Source of the DNA: Kryptolebias marmoratus
Taxonomy: Eukaryota > Chordata > Actinopteri > Cyprinodontiformes > Rivulidae
DNA length: 64,000 nucleotides
Direction of reading: 5' to 3'
NCBI RefSeq assembly: GCF_001649575.2
Contig: NC_051451.1
Span: forward strand, 17,565,606-17,629,605
A program made the position numbers and the translations under genes. Below are positions 1 to 13,000 of the stretch, one piece after another. The first letter of the stretch is position 1. Every line of letters begins with the position of its first letter. The notes below the pieces were generated by a model. It was not told the DNA's origin. It made no database searches and saw only the letters and a list, made by a program, of their open reading frames with translations.

Positions 1-186
1 TGGGCTAGGGTTAGGGTCTCCTCAGGGTTGAAGGGGTTAGGGCCTTTTGGCCCAGGGCTAGGGTTAGGGTCTCCTCAGGTTTTAAGGGATGAGGTCCTTT
101 TGGCCCTGTGCTAGGGTTAGGGTCTCCTCAGGTTTTAAGGGATGAGGTCCTTTTGGCCCTGTGCTAGGGTTAGGGTCTCCTCAGGG
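1..186. repeat. 53-bp tandem satellite with telomere-like motif
   Basis: About 3.5 head-to-tail copies of a 53-bp unit are visible. The marker CTAGGGTTAGGG recurs at positions 5, 58, 111 and 164, exactly 53 bp apart. Units also share GGTCTCCTCAGG and CCTTTTGGCCC. Each unit carries one AGGGTTAGGG, which resembles two telomere hexamers, but the array is not a telomere because the rest of the unit is unrelated. It continues off the left edge, so its full length is unknown. Confidence 0.85.
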
Positions 187-410
187 TAAACATGGCTTTT
201 TCCCTACTTTTTTAAAGATGTGTTGCTGACATGAATTTCAAAATTACCTTTTTTATTTATTTTAAATTGTACAATTTCTAGGTAAACATTTAACGTGTTC
301 ATCATGTTCCATTGTGAATAAAACATGTTTTATTAGATTTCCAAATCATTGCATTCAGTTTTTATTTACATTTTACGCAATGTCCTAATATTTCCAAATT
401 GGGGTTGTAG
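187..410 (+). mobile_element. 3' end of a degraded teleost DNA transposon
   Basis: The stretch ends in CCAAATTGGGGTTGTAG and contains a run resembling the terminal part of a very abundant teleost DNA transposon whose inverted terminal repeat reads CTACAACCCCAATTCC on the other strand. This is recognition from memory of fish genomic sequence; I do not assign a superfamily name. No transposase reading frame remains and only this end is present in the window. The 53-bp satellite abuts it on the left. Confidence 0.55.
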
Positions 411-2226
411 TTTGTGGACTAACGTTGGTTTTATAGTGGCATGGTGCTTGGAAAATGTGATTATTTTAGGTAGAACTTAAGTCAAGTAACTCAAGTCTCT
501 GTAAGTGGTAAGATACAACTTATTATTTTTGGTAAAATTTGTTGTGTTTCTGTGTTTGTTAAATTTAGTTTCCAAGATGTCTTTGGGTTTTTTTTCACTT
601 TAAGGTGACAATAAGGAGTATTTGTGTTGTTTTTTTGTTTTTTTTTAGATGACTAGCAGATTGTGACATCATTAAGCCAAAATCATGTTTAAAGGCCTCA
701 AGTGACTGGACACAACTGGACAAAGACCAGGTTCCCGGAAGGAAGCTTGATTTTTCTCTACTGGCTATAAAGGATGGCTACAGTACCTTTCCAAGAGGTT
801 TTTTGTTTTGTTTGTTTTATTTGTTTTTCCCTAATTTAACTATTTTTTTATCAAAAAGGTTTCTTCTTTTAGGCCTCAAAAATATTTCTATATATATTTT
901 TTTTTTTTTCAGTTAACAGTAAAGATTAATTTGATATACTAAAACTAAAACCACTGGTAACAAATAGTACAGCATACGAGTAAAACTATTATTGTTCACT
1001 GAGTTCACAGGGAGAATTTTGTTGGTAGGGCTGTGGGGCATTAGAAATGAAGGATAGTAAAATAATAGAGGCCTAATTATACAATCTGGAGCCACTCTCA
1101 AGGTGATCTGTCCCTCAGCGTTTTCGGAACATCAATGAAGCGTTTCTTTTGGCGGTCACATGGTTCAGCCTGATATAGGATGTAACTAAGACTGTGTTGG
1201 GGGTCAATTTGTGAAAATCCATTTAACTATTTAAACTAGAATTAATTTGTACAGTTTAAAACAAATAAAAGCAGCCTGGTAAGTTATACAAGAGTATGAG
1301 GCACGTAGCATCATTAGAGGTGTTCAGAATCATCTATAAGTCATCATCTCTTTTTATTTTTAACTCTCTTTACAGATTACTAAAAAAAATTGCTTCCAGA
1401 ATATGATTCTCATCTCTTACAGTTTAGTAATTATCCTAAATTAGATCAGTGTTAATTGATCACTGAGATGTTTTGTAGGGTTTTTTTTTTTGCAAAATAG
1501 CATTGTAAATTGCAGACAAAGTTATATTTTCACTCGATTATTTACCAGGGCTTGTGTAAATATATAGGGATTTTTTTGTTTGTTTTATGGTAATTTTTTG
1601 ATGCTAAATACTGTGTTCAGGAAAGATTTACTTCTTAATATGTCGTGAATAAAAAGGAAACATTGTTAGTTCTAATAGTTGACAATGCAAAGACACCTTC
1701 CAATTTTGCAAAACTCTTTACTCAACCGTGATTAAACTTTTCATTTTACTTTGCTTCAATAAACAAACATTATTGTTTTACCATGAATTATTATTGTACT
1801 ATGTTGTTTAATAGTATTCCGGGGTTATGTGTGAAGTTATTCAATTAAAATATTAACAGAATACAAGAGGACAACATAATTTTAAACATTTAATAGGAAC
1901 TGTCCAGATGGCAAAAAGGTGGGTGACCCTGTGTATGTGTGTTGGAGATATATAATGAACTGACAGGATGCTTTTCTCTCTTAACTAAAGATATTAGTAA
2001 TTATAAGATGGATGTTTTGTTTTGTTACAGACACAAATGATTCACCCCAAAAATTCATTAGCTAAACTGTATCCTTCCCACGCAAGGAAAGCAAACCAAT
2101 AGTGGCGGTGTGATGGCCGGGACATTTTTTTCCTTTTCTGAAACCTTGGATCATGCCACTCATGTATGTTACTCTGACATGTTCCATATGTCCCATCCCA
2201 TTAGATTTGAGTTTTTATATAGGTAA
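411..2226. other. AT-rich sequence, no confirmed gene
   Basis: This stretch is AT-rich with many poly-T tracts. I recognise no gene. Three short open segments flanked by splice-like signals (657-797 on +, 2031-2091 on +, and about 1097-1177 on -) are described under findings. None shows similarity to a protein I know, and each is short enough to be chance. Confidence 0.5.
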
Positions 2227-2665
2227 ACTCAAATCAAATATGTACCTAATCATTTTGTATAAACACATCACAGTGCAGTGGGATAACAGCATGCTACCTT
2301 GCGCTGCATCCAAACAGGATGCCATACACACCAGTCAGCATGAGTACCACAGCATCAAGGGGTGAATTATCAAAGGCAAATAGTTTGCCATTAACGCTAT
2401 TAATGATGCAGTGTCATCCTCCCCTCTATCACTCACTACACATCCACACAGGGATGGAAGAGGAAGCTTTCAGATGCGCTGGGTTTGGAGACACAATGGC
2501 CTGCATGACCTGAAATTACTGGACCACTCCTGTCCAATCATCTGCTACCCCCCGCAGCACGGATGACCTTATTCGTGTGCATCACGCCTCACCGTATGTC
2601 TCTTTGTACGGCGGCACAGTGACATCCTGCAGCGTCTCCGTCCAGCCCTCCTCCTCCGCCTGGCT
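2227..2665 (-). repeat. Left arm of 439-bp inverted duplication of pgbd5 exon 1/intron 1
   Basis: Positions 2227-2665 are the reverse complement of 3942-4380. The two arms have equal length, so paired coordinates always sum to 6607, and I count about five mismatches and no indels by eye (roughly 99% identity). Read on the minus strand, 2665-2593 repeats the last 73 nt of pgbd5 exon 1 without change, followed by the same GTGAGG splice donor (G at 2592) and 366 bp of intron 1. The match stops abruptly at both ends. This is either a real fold-back duplication or an assembly chimera; it is not part of the pgbd5 coding sequence. Confidence 0.95.
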
Positions 2666-2728
2666 ATCAATATACAACTTATAATTACAAATAACTTTAG
2701 TTAAGAAAGAAAAACCTGTCAGTGCATT

Positions 2729-2779
<51 letters not shown>

Positions 2780-3150
2780 GCCAGAGCTAACTATATTAAC
2801 AGATAATTAGATTATGAATGATTTAGTAATGTAAATCTATAATTTATAATTTGTGTAAATCCATGTTTTATTGATCCTCTGAAGGAAATTGGTAGTAAGT
2901 GTGCTAAAGCAGATTTTAATGAGAACAATGCTTTTGAAGGAATTAGGAGATCTCAATCTATTTGTAAACACGAATTAGCTGAACGTTTTCATATGTGAAA
3001 GGCTAAAGCAGCACAGAAGCAGATTATAATAAAATGTATGGACAACTAAAAAAAAAAACAGCAACATAATTATGAACTAATTTTAAATTTTAAATCTTTG
3101 TAGGCTTTGAGTTTCCATTTCCATTAAAAAAAAATATTATTTTTGTTTAT
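2666..3150. other. AT-rich spacer between the inverted arms, with (AT)n
   Basis: The spacer contains an uninterrupted (AT)n microsatellite at 2731-2777 and is AT-rich until about 3150, where a TTTA-repeat tract begins. No gene is seen. Confidence 0.7.
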
Positions 3151-3179
3151 TTATTTTATTTATTTATTTATTTGGCACT

Positions 3180-3644
3180 CTTCTGCTTCCATACACACTC
3201 CTTTCGGTTTGGGGGGTCAGAAAACGCGATCTCATTGGCTGACAGAGAGGAGGCTCCTGTATCAGTCGCTCTTAGTTTTATTTATCTGTGCAGAAATCGC
3301 TTCTCTGTCAACCCGGATGCTGTGTGTTGCCCAGTGCGTGGCGTTGCAGGAACAGCGAGGGGGCGGAATTGTTTCCGGACCTAGAGCTCAGCTTTGCCCC
3401 AGCACCCTCCCCACCCCACCCCCCGGTTCCACAGCCGTCTAACCGCCAGGCTCGGCACCAGAGCCGGGAGGGCAGGTGGATCGGGTCGAAGCACCAGCCG
3501 AGAAGACGGGAGGGTGTTGGTGCCACGTTCGAGCCGCACGCGCTCCCTGCTCCCGCAGGATCGTGACGACCTGTGCGCCAGAGTGACAGACCGCGAACGA
3601 GGGGAGGAAGGCGGAGGAGGCGAGGAGCATCACTGCTGAGGGAG
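3180..3644 (+). promoter_or_regulatory. pgbd5: Probable pgbd5 promoter and 5' UTR, CpG-rich
   Basis: Composition changes sharply from AT-rich (TTTA repeats up to 3173) to GC- and CpG-rich from about 3330, and this continues through exon 1 to about 4014, the pattern of a CpG-island promoter. No convincing TATA box is seen. The transcription start cannot be fixed from sequence. An in-frame upstream ATG lies at 3573, but the start at 3645 is preferred because the protein there aligns with the known N terminus. Confidence 0.55.
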
Positions 3645-4014
3645 ATGGCGGAGTGCGGGCGGAAGGCGCTGTCTCTCCTGGAAGCGGCCCGCTCCCGGTA
3701 TGAGAGCCTGCAGATATCCGACGACGTGTTCGGTGAGTCCGGCGACGACAGCAGCGACAACCCCTTCTACAGCACCTCGGGGGACTCCGACTCCGACAAC
3801 TACATAGCCGAGGCGGCCGAGGAGGAGCACCAGCAGCAGCAGCACCACCACCACCACCAGAAGCGGAGCGACAAGGACTGCGGGCACGGCGGGGGCACCG
3901 GCGGGAGCAGCGGAGCGGGTCCCCCGGGCTCTCTGTCGCGGAGCCAGGCGGAGGAGGAGGGCTGGACGGAGACGCTGCAGGATGTCACTGTGCCGCCGTA
4001 CAAAGAGACATACG
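3645..4014 (+). CDS. pgbd5: pgbd5 coding exon 1
   Basis: Encodes residues 1-123 and one base of the next codon. The ATG at 3645 has purine at -3 and G at +4. The segment is acidic and serine-rich, then carries a CAG/CAC-coded Gln-His run (about 3829-3860) and a Gly-rich stretch, none of it in the mammalian protein in this form. The donor is TACG|GTGAGG. The last 73 nt are duplicated in inverted orientation at 2593-2665. Confidence 0.95.
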
Positions 4015-7000
4015 GTGAGGCGTGATGCACACGAATAAGGTCATCCGTGCTGCGGGGGGTAGCAGATGATTGGACAGGAGTGGTCCAGTAATTTCAGGTC
4101 ATACAGGCCATTGTGTCTCCAAACCCAGCGCATCTGAAAGCTTCCTCTTCCATCCCTGTGTGGATGTGTAGTGAGTGATAGAGGGGAGGATGACACTGCA
4201 TCATTAATAGCGTTAATGGCAAACTATTTGCCTTTGATAATTCACCCCTTGATGCTGTGGTACTCATGCTGACTGGTGTGTATGGGATCCTGTTTGGATG
4301 CAGTGCAAGGTAGCATGCTGTTATCCCACTGCACTGTGATGTGTTTATACAAAATGATTAGGCACATATTCGATTTGAGTCAATTAACATGATTCATTAT
4401 TGTACATTATTGCACAAATAAAAGATACAAGTTATGTGTCTTTTATTTTTGGGTGAGTATGGCTCTCATCACTTGTGCACACAGGAAAGAATGGGACTTT
4501 TATGTGCACTGCTCCATCTGTCTCCTTCCTCTGAACAGTCTGTCTCATGAGCAGCTTCTATCAAAAAAAAAAAAAGCTATCCTGTAGCCACAGTTATATT
4601 GCTTTACAGCCTCAGAAGCAATAAGGCTATGGTTGATATGAACCAAAGCCCCGATCTGCCGGCCTACAGCAACCTATTAAGTCACTTATGAAAATGAAAG
4701 ACAGCGCAGGCACACAATGGGCCAGTTAAAGTGGCAGGAAGCCACTGCGGTGTCAGGAAAATGCAATGTGTGTGTGTGCAAAGACAATTTGTTTTGCAAG
4801 CAGCGGTTATGTCAGCAAAAAAAAATGTGCCACTGAATGATAAGAAATAAAAGACCACATGAGAGAGTCTCGGCTGTTGGAGCTGTGTGTGGCTCCAATT
4901 TGACGTAAACCGGATTTTTAAAAGAAAGCAGTTTGTTTTGCTGCTAACTTCACTAAAATCCCATCCCTTGATGCAGGCTGGTGTGTTTTTTTTAGTTATC
5001 CAAAATGTTCTGGCTCGTTGTCAGAGTTCCCTTGGGGACGCAGAAAGTTGCAGGATGCTCTGTACTCCCACATCCTGTTTAGTTCAGCTGCCTTGTTGGC
5101 TTCATCAGAGGTGGCAACAGGTGTGTCTGTCTGCTTTGTATATTCTGGTTGGATTTGTGAAGAAGCGGTTAGTTTGCTTGCACAAGTGGTGGACGCCACC
5201 CGAGCATCTGGGTGGGTATTATTTGGCTGCATGAGAAGCTCACTCACTCATATTACATTATTTCTGTGTCCCTAACCCTCAGTGCCTGTCTGTGCACCTG
5301 TCTGCCTGCATTTTTGTCACGTCCCTGCCTTCCTTCCCTGCCCATTTCTCTGCCTGTCTCTTTGTGCTGTCTGGACGTGACAGCTCCACTCTTTGGACTG
5401 CGCGGCGAGTTCATAAATCATCAACCACTCAGAAAGTATTGAATCAACTTTGTGCAAACTCCCATTGAAACAAGCGCATATGTGTTGTCTTCATCTCAGT
5501 GTGAGTTTTTTTTTTTTTATGGATTATCAAACATTTTGTCCATATCTTTCATTATGTAATCATCTTATCGGGACATTGGAGGGAATTAAACACGTATTTA
5601 TTCATTCGCTCTGCTGAGGATGTCAGCAGAGTGACATATGGAGCCGTGCACCATATGTCAGGTCACCTCTTTGACCTTCTGTTTCCCCACTGTCTGCGGC
5701 GTCCACATATTGAAACCTAAACATGTGTTTATGGGATTTTTCTCAAATTTTAACCATATGTTTGATAAGCAGAAGTTAATATCACACTCCTATCCTCCAA
5801 TTCACTCAAAAATATTTACAAAAAAAAGAAAAGAAATGTTCCTCAAAATGCAAATTCAGTGTAGAATTGTGCACAGAGACAAAAAAGGCGGTTTTTAAAT
5901 TAAGTGCTGTGCATGTATTGAGACAAAATCTTTACCATATAAAAGATAAAACCTTTCCTAAAGTCTAAATAAATTATAGACACATTTTTAGATCATCCAC
6001 TAGGTCTTTTTTTTAGTTTTTGAGATAGAGAAGGGCACCTTCAGTTCATTCAATCCATTTTTTTTTACATAAGACTTTATTTCAGGGTTTAAACTGTTTA
6101 ATTGACAATAAATGTGGTTATGTAATACAACAAGCAGAAGTTTTTTCAAATCTGAAATGGATTTTTCTGATATAATGCATCCCAGTACAACACTGTGAGG
6201 GATTAGTCCCACTTTTTAGTTACTTTATATTGATATCATAAAACTTCTCTCAGAAAACCCTCTTAGCAAAGACGGATGGAAATTGCACTCGTTTCCTGTG
6301 CCTCCTCTTTGATTTCTGCTAAAACCTAAATCATGTTTACTGTAGCTATGTGAAGGGTTTATCCATGACATAAAAATCTCTAACTGTTTAATCCGTGGTT
6401 ATGAAAGCTCGACCAAACAGAGTCTTGTTCCTCAGTGACCGAAACAAAATATCTGCTGATCATCTGGTGGGATTTTCATTTTTGTGGACATGTTGATGGA
6501 TTTTATATTGGGTAATTTGTATTTTTTTTAATCTCTTGGCTAATATCAAGCAACGTTAGCAGACTTAAAAATGATGTAAATTTAACATCCATGGGGAAAA
6601 GTTACACCTACTGTGCAGTAGATGCAATATTTTTATTATTCATATAAATACAGTCCTTTTTTAGATTATTTTGAGCATTTTGACTTAGCTTTAAGTCTGA
6701 AATTCAGTATAGTTTTATGACTTAATTTTACATTCAGCTTTCACGTCTTATAGGACGTGAAAGTGTTGGTTTTGAGTTGTGCTGCAGGTTTTTTTTTGGC
6801 CGTCTTCTCTGCGAGCATCAGCTGTGTGGGTGCGCTCCATTGTCTTTTTTGTCCACCTCTCGCCCGCCTCCACACTTTAACAACCTACCATTAGAGAGGG
6901 ACAACTTTTGTGCTTGTAATCTTTGATTCGACATCAAGAGACCGAAGTGATAGTCATTCATTATTTGAGCTGCAGAAAACCCCCCCTCAGAAAAAAAAAA

Positions 7001-10000
7001 CGTTTGTGGAGAAAATGAAGACGCTGCTCTCTGCCGTTCGGGGGGATAATGAGAGCACGAGGGTTCAATTGAGCTTGAAGTTGCTCTGCTCAATACCCAG
7101 ATTTCTTCGCACGCAGTCAACAAGCTCAGGAGAAAAGGAGGAAAAAAATCTCTTAATTGACTGATTTGAACACAATCCAGCCACAGCGCTGTGTATCGAC
7201 TGTGAGACCTCACTGATCTGATCAAATGTTTCCTAAAATCTTACATGATGTAGGTCTAAATCACATTTTTCTTGACCTTGTCGCCTCACGCTGAAATCGT
7301 CCGTGTTGAGACCTCAAAATGACGTGTAATTTTGTTATCAGTTAAACACAGGTGGACTACTGTTTATCCACTAAGATAATGGTTTGAACTCTAACCTGTG
7401 GGGTTAAAAGCACACCTTTTAGTTAAAAAAGCAGATCTGTGTGCTTTGTGTGTTTGCCAATCCACCGGGGTTTAAATAGAGCCATTGTTAAGACAGAATT
7501 CTAAATGCCGGCGTCTAAACAACGCCATCCTCGATGAGCTGAAGCTTTATTGACAGACTTCAGAGGTCTTTCCATTGTGTCTGTTGTTTTGATTCAGCTG
7601 CATAGGAGGATGATTTTGGCTTACTTCCATAACTGGAAGGCAACAAGACACTGAAATCTTCTGCGTGCGGGGAAACGTCATTCTGGGACAAGTATCGCAG
7701 TGTGGCGGCTGTCAAGTCGTATAAACTCTCCAAATGTGGCCCTGGGCTTCTGACATTCATACCAAAAGCTGCCATGGTTGATTCATAAAAAGGGGAGGGG
7801 GATTATTGTGATGCTGTATTTGCAACTCTTTTAAAATAACAGTGGAGCTTATGTAAGCAGTGACAGCTCACCACATCTGATTGTATCCTTTTTGTCAAAA
7901 GCTAAAGCTTCTATTCAGCAAGGTCAGCTAAGCTAAATGCTTTTTATCAGAATGTGAGGACCAGGATTAAATGACAGATTTGTCTGCAATTATAGCCATA
8001 TGAGGCGTTTTTTTTCCATTAATAAGTCTTGTTTGCTTAACTGTAATATTCTCCCTCCTTTCCTTGTCCAGGCCCCACTCAGAAGATGCTAGACACAGCC
8101 ACTGCCCTGGACTTCTTCCAGCTCTTTGTTCCGGACAACTGCATCCAAAACATGGTCACCCAGACAAACATGTACGCCAAGAAGTTTCAGGAGCGATTCG
8201 GCTCCGAGGAAGGCTGGTGTCCCGTCACAGCGCAGGAGATGAAGGCCTTCCTGGGCTTCGTCATCTCCACCAGCGTGCACCGCTGCGAGTCGGTGCTCAG
8301 CATCTGGAGCTCGGGCTTCTTCAGCAACCAGAGCATCGCCCTGAAGATGAGCCAGTCCCGCTTCGAGAAGATCCTCAAGTACTTTCACATCGTGGCGTTC
8401 CGCCCGTCCCAGGGAAGCAACCAGGGCCTGTACAAGATCCAGCCTTTCCTGGACTCGCTCCAGCAGTCGTTCAGCTGCACCTTCAGACCATCGCAGACAC
8501 AGGTGGGCCCGGTTCTCCAGACTTGAGTTTCCTCCAAGCATCTTCTGGTATTTTTAGATTGCAGGAATTCATATTTCATTTTCACACTGATTCTTTGCTG
8601 ACCTATATTGCCAAACTGATGCAGTAGCTGCAGCATCTGGGGTGTTGCTGTTTGAAGATTACAGCTTATTTTTATACAAACGTTTTTCTATTAGGGATCG
8701 GCACATTTTACTGCAGAGTTTAGTTTAATGGATTTTGTTGACCAAGTAGTAGTCCTAGGAAAATGTTAAATTTGGTTCTGAATCAGACCCAGATTGCTTC
8801 AAGATTAGTTTAGGCCTAAATAATAAAAGGATATAGTCGGCCTAAAAACATTTGAAACTACATTTTTCTCTTTTTTTCATATTTAGTCAGCTGTTTAAAA
8901 ACTGCTTAACTTCATATTGTGATTAAATGCGTGCACTTTTAAGCCAGTAATGAAGGAATCTCACAGTCTTTCTGTAAAATCAAGGTTTTACTTAAACTAT
9001 AGTGGGGGTTTTTTGCTTCATATTCAGAATTTGTTTAGGAGAAGTTCCCCCTTGTTGCCAGTCGTATTCCATCTGCATGTGCTTCATCCAGTCGGCCTCT
9101 GCCAAGCTCTAAAAAATTAATGGATGTTCTGGAAATAAGTTGAATCATTTGCTTTTTTGTTGGCATGGTTTGAGTGGCTGCAAGGTCATCCTCGTTCTGA
9201 GAGATGATGTCAGTCAGGGCCGCAAGTGCGTTTGGGAACACGATCTCCCACAGCAGTCTCCCATCTCACTCCCATTCCGTCATTAGTTTTGCAGTTTTCC
9301 AACAAAACAGTTTAAATATTGTAATTGTTTAGGCATTTTGTTTCAGGTAAATAAAGGTTGTGCAAATGGCAGTTTCATGGTAAAGATCTCAACTCATTTA
9401 CATTAAAAAACTACAAACATGAGGAAAATGTCAGCATATATTGAGATCATCTTAAATAGTTTTTGTTTTATGTTTTTTAGCTCAAGATTGAAATGAACAC
9501 TTCGGTTTTGCAGCGAGTCAGCCACTTTTTGTAAACAAAGCCTCGGGTCATAAAGGGGTTAAATGGCCTCCGTGGTTTGGGTGTTGCAGCCATCTATGCC
9601 TCATTAATATTTTTTTCATAACTCTATATTTGACTTGGAAATGATCAGTTGCTGTTGGCGCTGCAGTAGAACCGAGCTCCTGATCACCGCTCGAGCTTAA
9701 GTCGAATCATAAAGGAAGGACGAGGAGAAAGAGCTTGGGGCTGTTCAGGAAAAGATTTTTTAATTCTTGTTCAGCTTTAAGTAGTTGCTGAAGAATTTAT
9801 CCTTGTGATCTTATGTGACTAGAACAGAATATTGGTGGATCTGCATTGATGCCACTTGTTTTTTTCTAATTGGTCTTAATGAGAAAAGTATCTAACTGAG
9901 ATCTGTTGGTCACAGGAAATGGTTATACCTAAGTATTATTTTTTTAAGACAAGATATCCATAGTCTGAAGCACACCCATCTTTATTTGTCTATTGAAGAA

Positions 10001-13000
10001 GACTTGACACAAATTAGAGATCATCTGGAAAATCTAGAAAATAGTGAGATAATAAATGAAGTGAGAATGAAGCTGTTGCCTCTTTATTCCACTTTGCCGT
10101 TGTGTGTGAAAAGCAAACGAGCAGTTACAATTAGAGCCGTGCGGCAGCTCCTGATGCGGTTTTAACAGCTCAAATTATCTGAAGAACCCAAAGTGACTTG
10201 ATACAATGCTGTGAAATTCAATTTATTGGTACATGAACTAAATGATGTCAGATACATAACAGACAGCGGGATCCCTGTGTTCATCTGAAGACTATATATA
10301 AGAAAACACGTTTTTTTTTTTCTGCACTTCGCTCAATTTGTTGCTCCGATTTTTGGGCCTTAATTTTGTTAGTGGCTGCGAGAAGAAAGATGCACAGAAA
10401 GAGAGTAATTCTATAGGACAAACACATATATTCTTTTTAAAAAGTAACTTACAAGACAGAAGGCATCTTTCTGAAGCCTTTCAAAGACACACAGCACAGT
10501 TGAATTTCTGCTGAAAACATTTGTTTTTTTTAGGGGAGGGAGTTCTCATTCTCACACTCAAGCACAGATAAGGCTTGTGAGGATTTTGATTGGCTGCATT
10601 CCCTCTCTAACCTTTAACTGTAATTGCGCGTCACACAGACTTTCACACAAAGAGACCAATTATTACTCCAGTAACACCTTTTGTACTCGCTGCGTGGTTA
10701 CATAATGATCACCCGATACACAGTGAGATGCTCAGCAACAGCGTTCGTGTATTTGCAGGTCCTTCATGAGCCATTGATAGACGAGGACCCCGTGTTTATC
10801 ACCACCTGTACAGAAAGAGAGCTGAGGAAGAGGAAGAAGAGGAAGTTCAGCCTCTGGGTTCGACAGTGCTCCTCCACTGGATTCATCTGTCAGGTAGATG
10901 CACGGACGGAAAGAGGGGGAACATCAACTAGCAATGAAAGGAAAGAGTTAAGAAATGATGAGTGTCTGCTTTGATGGCAAAAAAAAAATCTATCACGGTG
11001 CATCAACTATAAAAGAGATACAAGTTTTTCATTCTGCCTGAAGGCAAGAGGGGAAAAAAAAAGCCTTTGTGAAAACATCAGAGGCTTTGATCTACAACCA
11101 GTCCCTAATCTAACTTTCAGCTTGTTAAAGTTGCATCATTTCACATTCAGCCAATGGCTTCTCACACTGAGAGGGATTTATGGTTGCAAAAAAAGGCAAA
11201 ATGCATTTTTTAGAATTTGATCAGATACATCTCGAACACGAGAAATGTTTTCTGGTTGTCAGATTTTCTTTGATGTTGCCTTCGTGTGGAGTATCTACCG
11301 GTGGGTTACATCTGTGTTGCCACATCCATAAGCAGAGCTGCTCTGCTGACTAACAACCTTGCCCTCAATCCAACCTTCAACTCCCACATTCGTTTTTTTA
11401 TGTAACACCAAAATGCATGGCTTTCAGCTGAAGGTTAGAACTGCAAAAAGACTGATAAACTTCTTAATTACTCCAGAAAGTAAATAACATCTCACAATTA
11501 TTGTTTTCAGTATTTATCTTACATGTTGCCTAGCGATTTTTCTTCCTTTAATTTACAGTTTCTTAAAGCTTTTGTCTTTAAACACATCGCTGCTGTTGTG
11601 CAGGTCTTTCATTCAGCCCACACACATAAAGGCCAACACCAGAACACAAACACTGCATGTGTTTCAGTATTTCTGACATAAAGCATTTATCTCAGAGGTA
11701 ACAAAGTGGGAGAATTCTGGCCAGCAGTCATATGGCTTTGGGTCAAACCAACTCTGATCCATCGAAAGCGGCCACACTTCTGAAAGTATCCTGTAGTTTT
11801 AAGGTGCTAAGAGCTTAGCAGCAGTTATTTTAGGTCCTGTACTATGGGCTCTCCGTAGATTTTACTCTCACAACCCACAGATGCACTGTAGGATTTATGT
11901 AACATGCATTTTGTTGTCTTTGGGTGCATTCTCCTGCAGAAGTGATGTTGAGTTGCGTGTTTGGTCTGCAAATCGTTGTGCAGAGCGTCACACTGCCTTT
12001 GCCTGTTTCCCCTTTTCACATGCAAAGAGCTTCCTGCTTCACCAGCTAACCAACACACACACACACAGCTGGGAATGGGCATGATGTCACTGCACATTTT
12101 CTCCAATTATTATTATTATTATTATTAATAATAATAATAATAATCTTCAGGTCTGAAGACTGCAGGTGATGACACAGCTGTGGCTTATTTGTGAATCCTG
12201 TAGTGTCTCATATTCAAAAACAAAATGACACCTTAAGTACTGGCCAACAACATAATAAATAATTAATGATGCCAAAATCTGTTTCAGTTTTACAGCCTGA
12301 TATCACTGTTCTGGAAAGTAAGACCTAATGGTGGGTCTTTTGATATATCTTCATTAGGTGCAACATGACTGTCATGTAGTCCCAGTTTGATGTTAGGTCA
12401 TACCTCCCCCCCTTGGATACAGCTCTCCAGCTCCAACAAGACGGGTGGCCTTGTTCCCTGTTGCTGATAAGCTTTGTTAGGGACAGACATCAGGATCTTC
12501 TGTTTTTAGACATTTTCAATCAGATAAAAAAAAAAAAAAATAGGTCCCCCCCCCAGAAAAAAACTAATCCAAGATAGGATCACCGCCATTCTTACCAGGA
12601 CTGATTGTGAGGGAATCAAACGGCTTTCGAGTGTTTCCAAATAGATATTTATTTGCTGTGATTACCTGAAAAGAAACGTAAGAGGGTAAAACTTGGAGTG
12701 CATCATTTATAAGCTGGAAATCCACTCCAGAAAGAGAAAGAACAACAGAAACAGAGTGAAGAGGAGCACAGGTAGGGAAGCTGAGACACCTGGAGGAAAA
12801 AGATCAACATCTTAGCTTCACAGCTTCAGACCTCGTAACCTGTTACTGATATTTTTTTTTAAAACTGCAGCATTATGAGCACAATCTGTATCTCCAGCTT
12901 TTTAACTGAACTAACATTTCAGTACAAGGGCAAATGCAACCAGACTCATGGAGCAATTAGGGAAGAGCAAGATTGCATTATAAATTTAGAACATTTTACT

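Noticed and set aside
1..186. Telomere at the left edge.
   Set aside because: TTAGGG-like motifs occur once per 53-bp unit instead of in a pure hexamer run.
3308..3760. 150-codon minus-strand reading frame over pgbd5 exon 1.
   Set aside because: It is a GC-driven shadow of the CpG-rich first exon and has no recognisable domain.
2227..4380. Idea that the inverted arms are piggyBac terminal repeats of a mobile pgbd5.
   Set aside because: The arms are exon and intron sequence, are not flanked by TTAA duplications, and the gene is split by introns.
6818..7225. 135-codon minus-strand reading frame in pgbd5 intron 1.
   Set aside because: No similarity to a known protein, no splice context, and composition like flanking intron.
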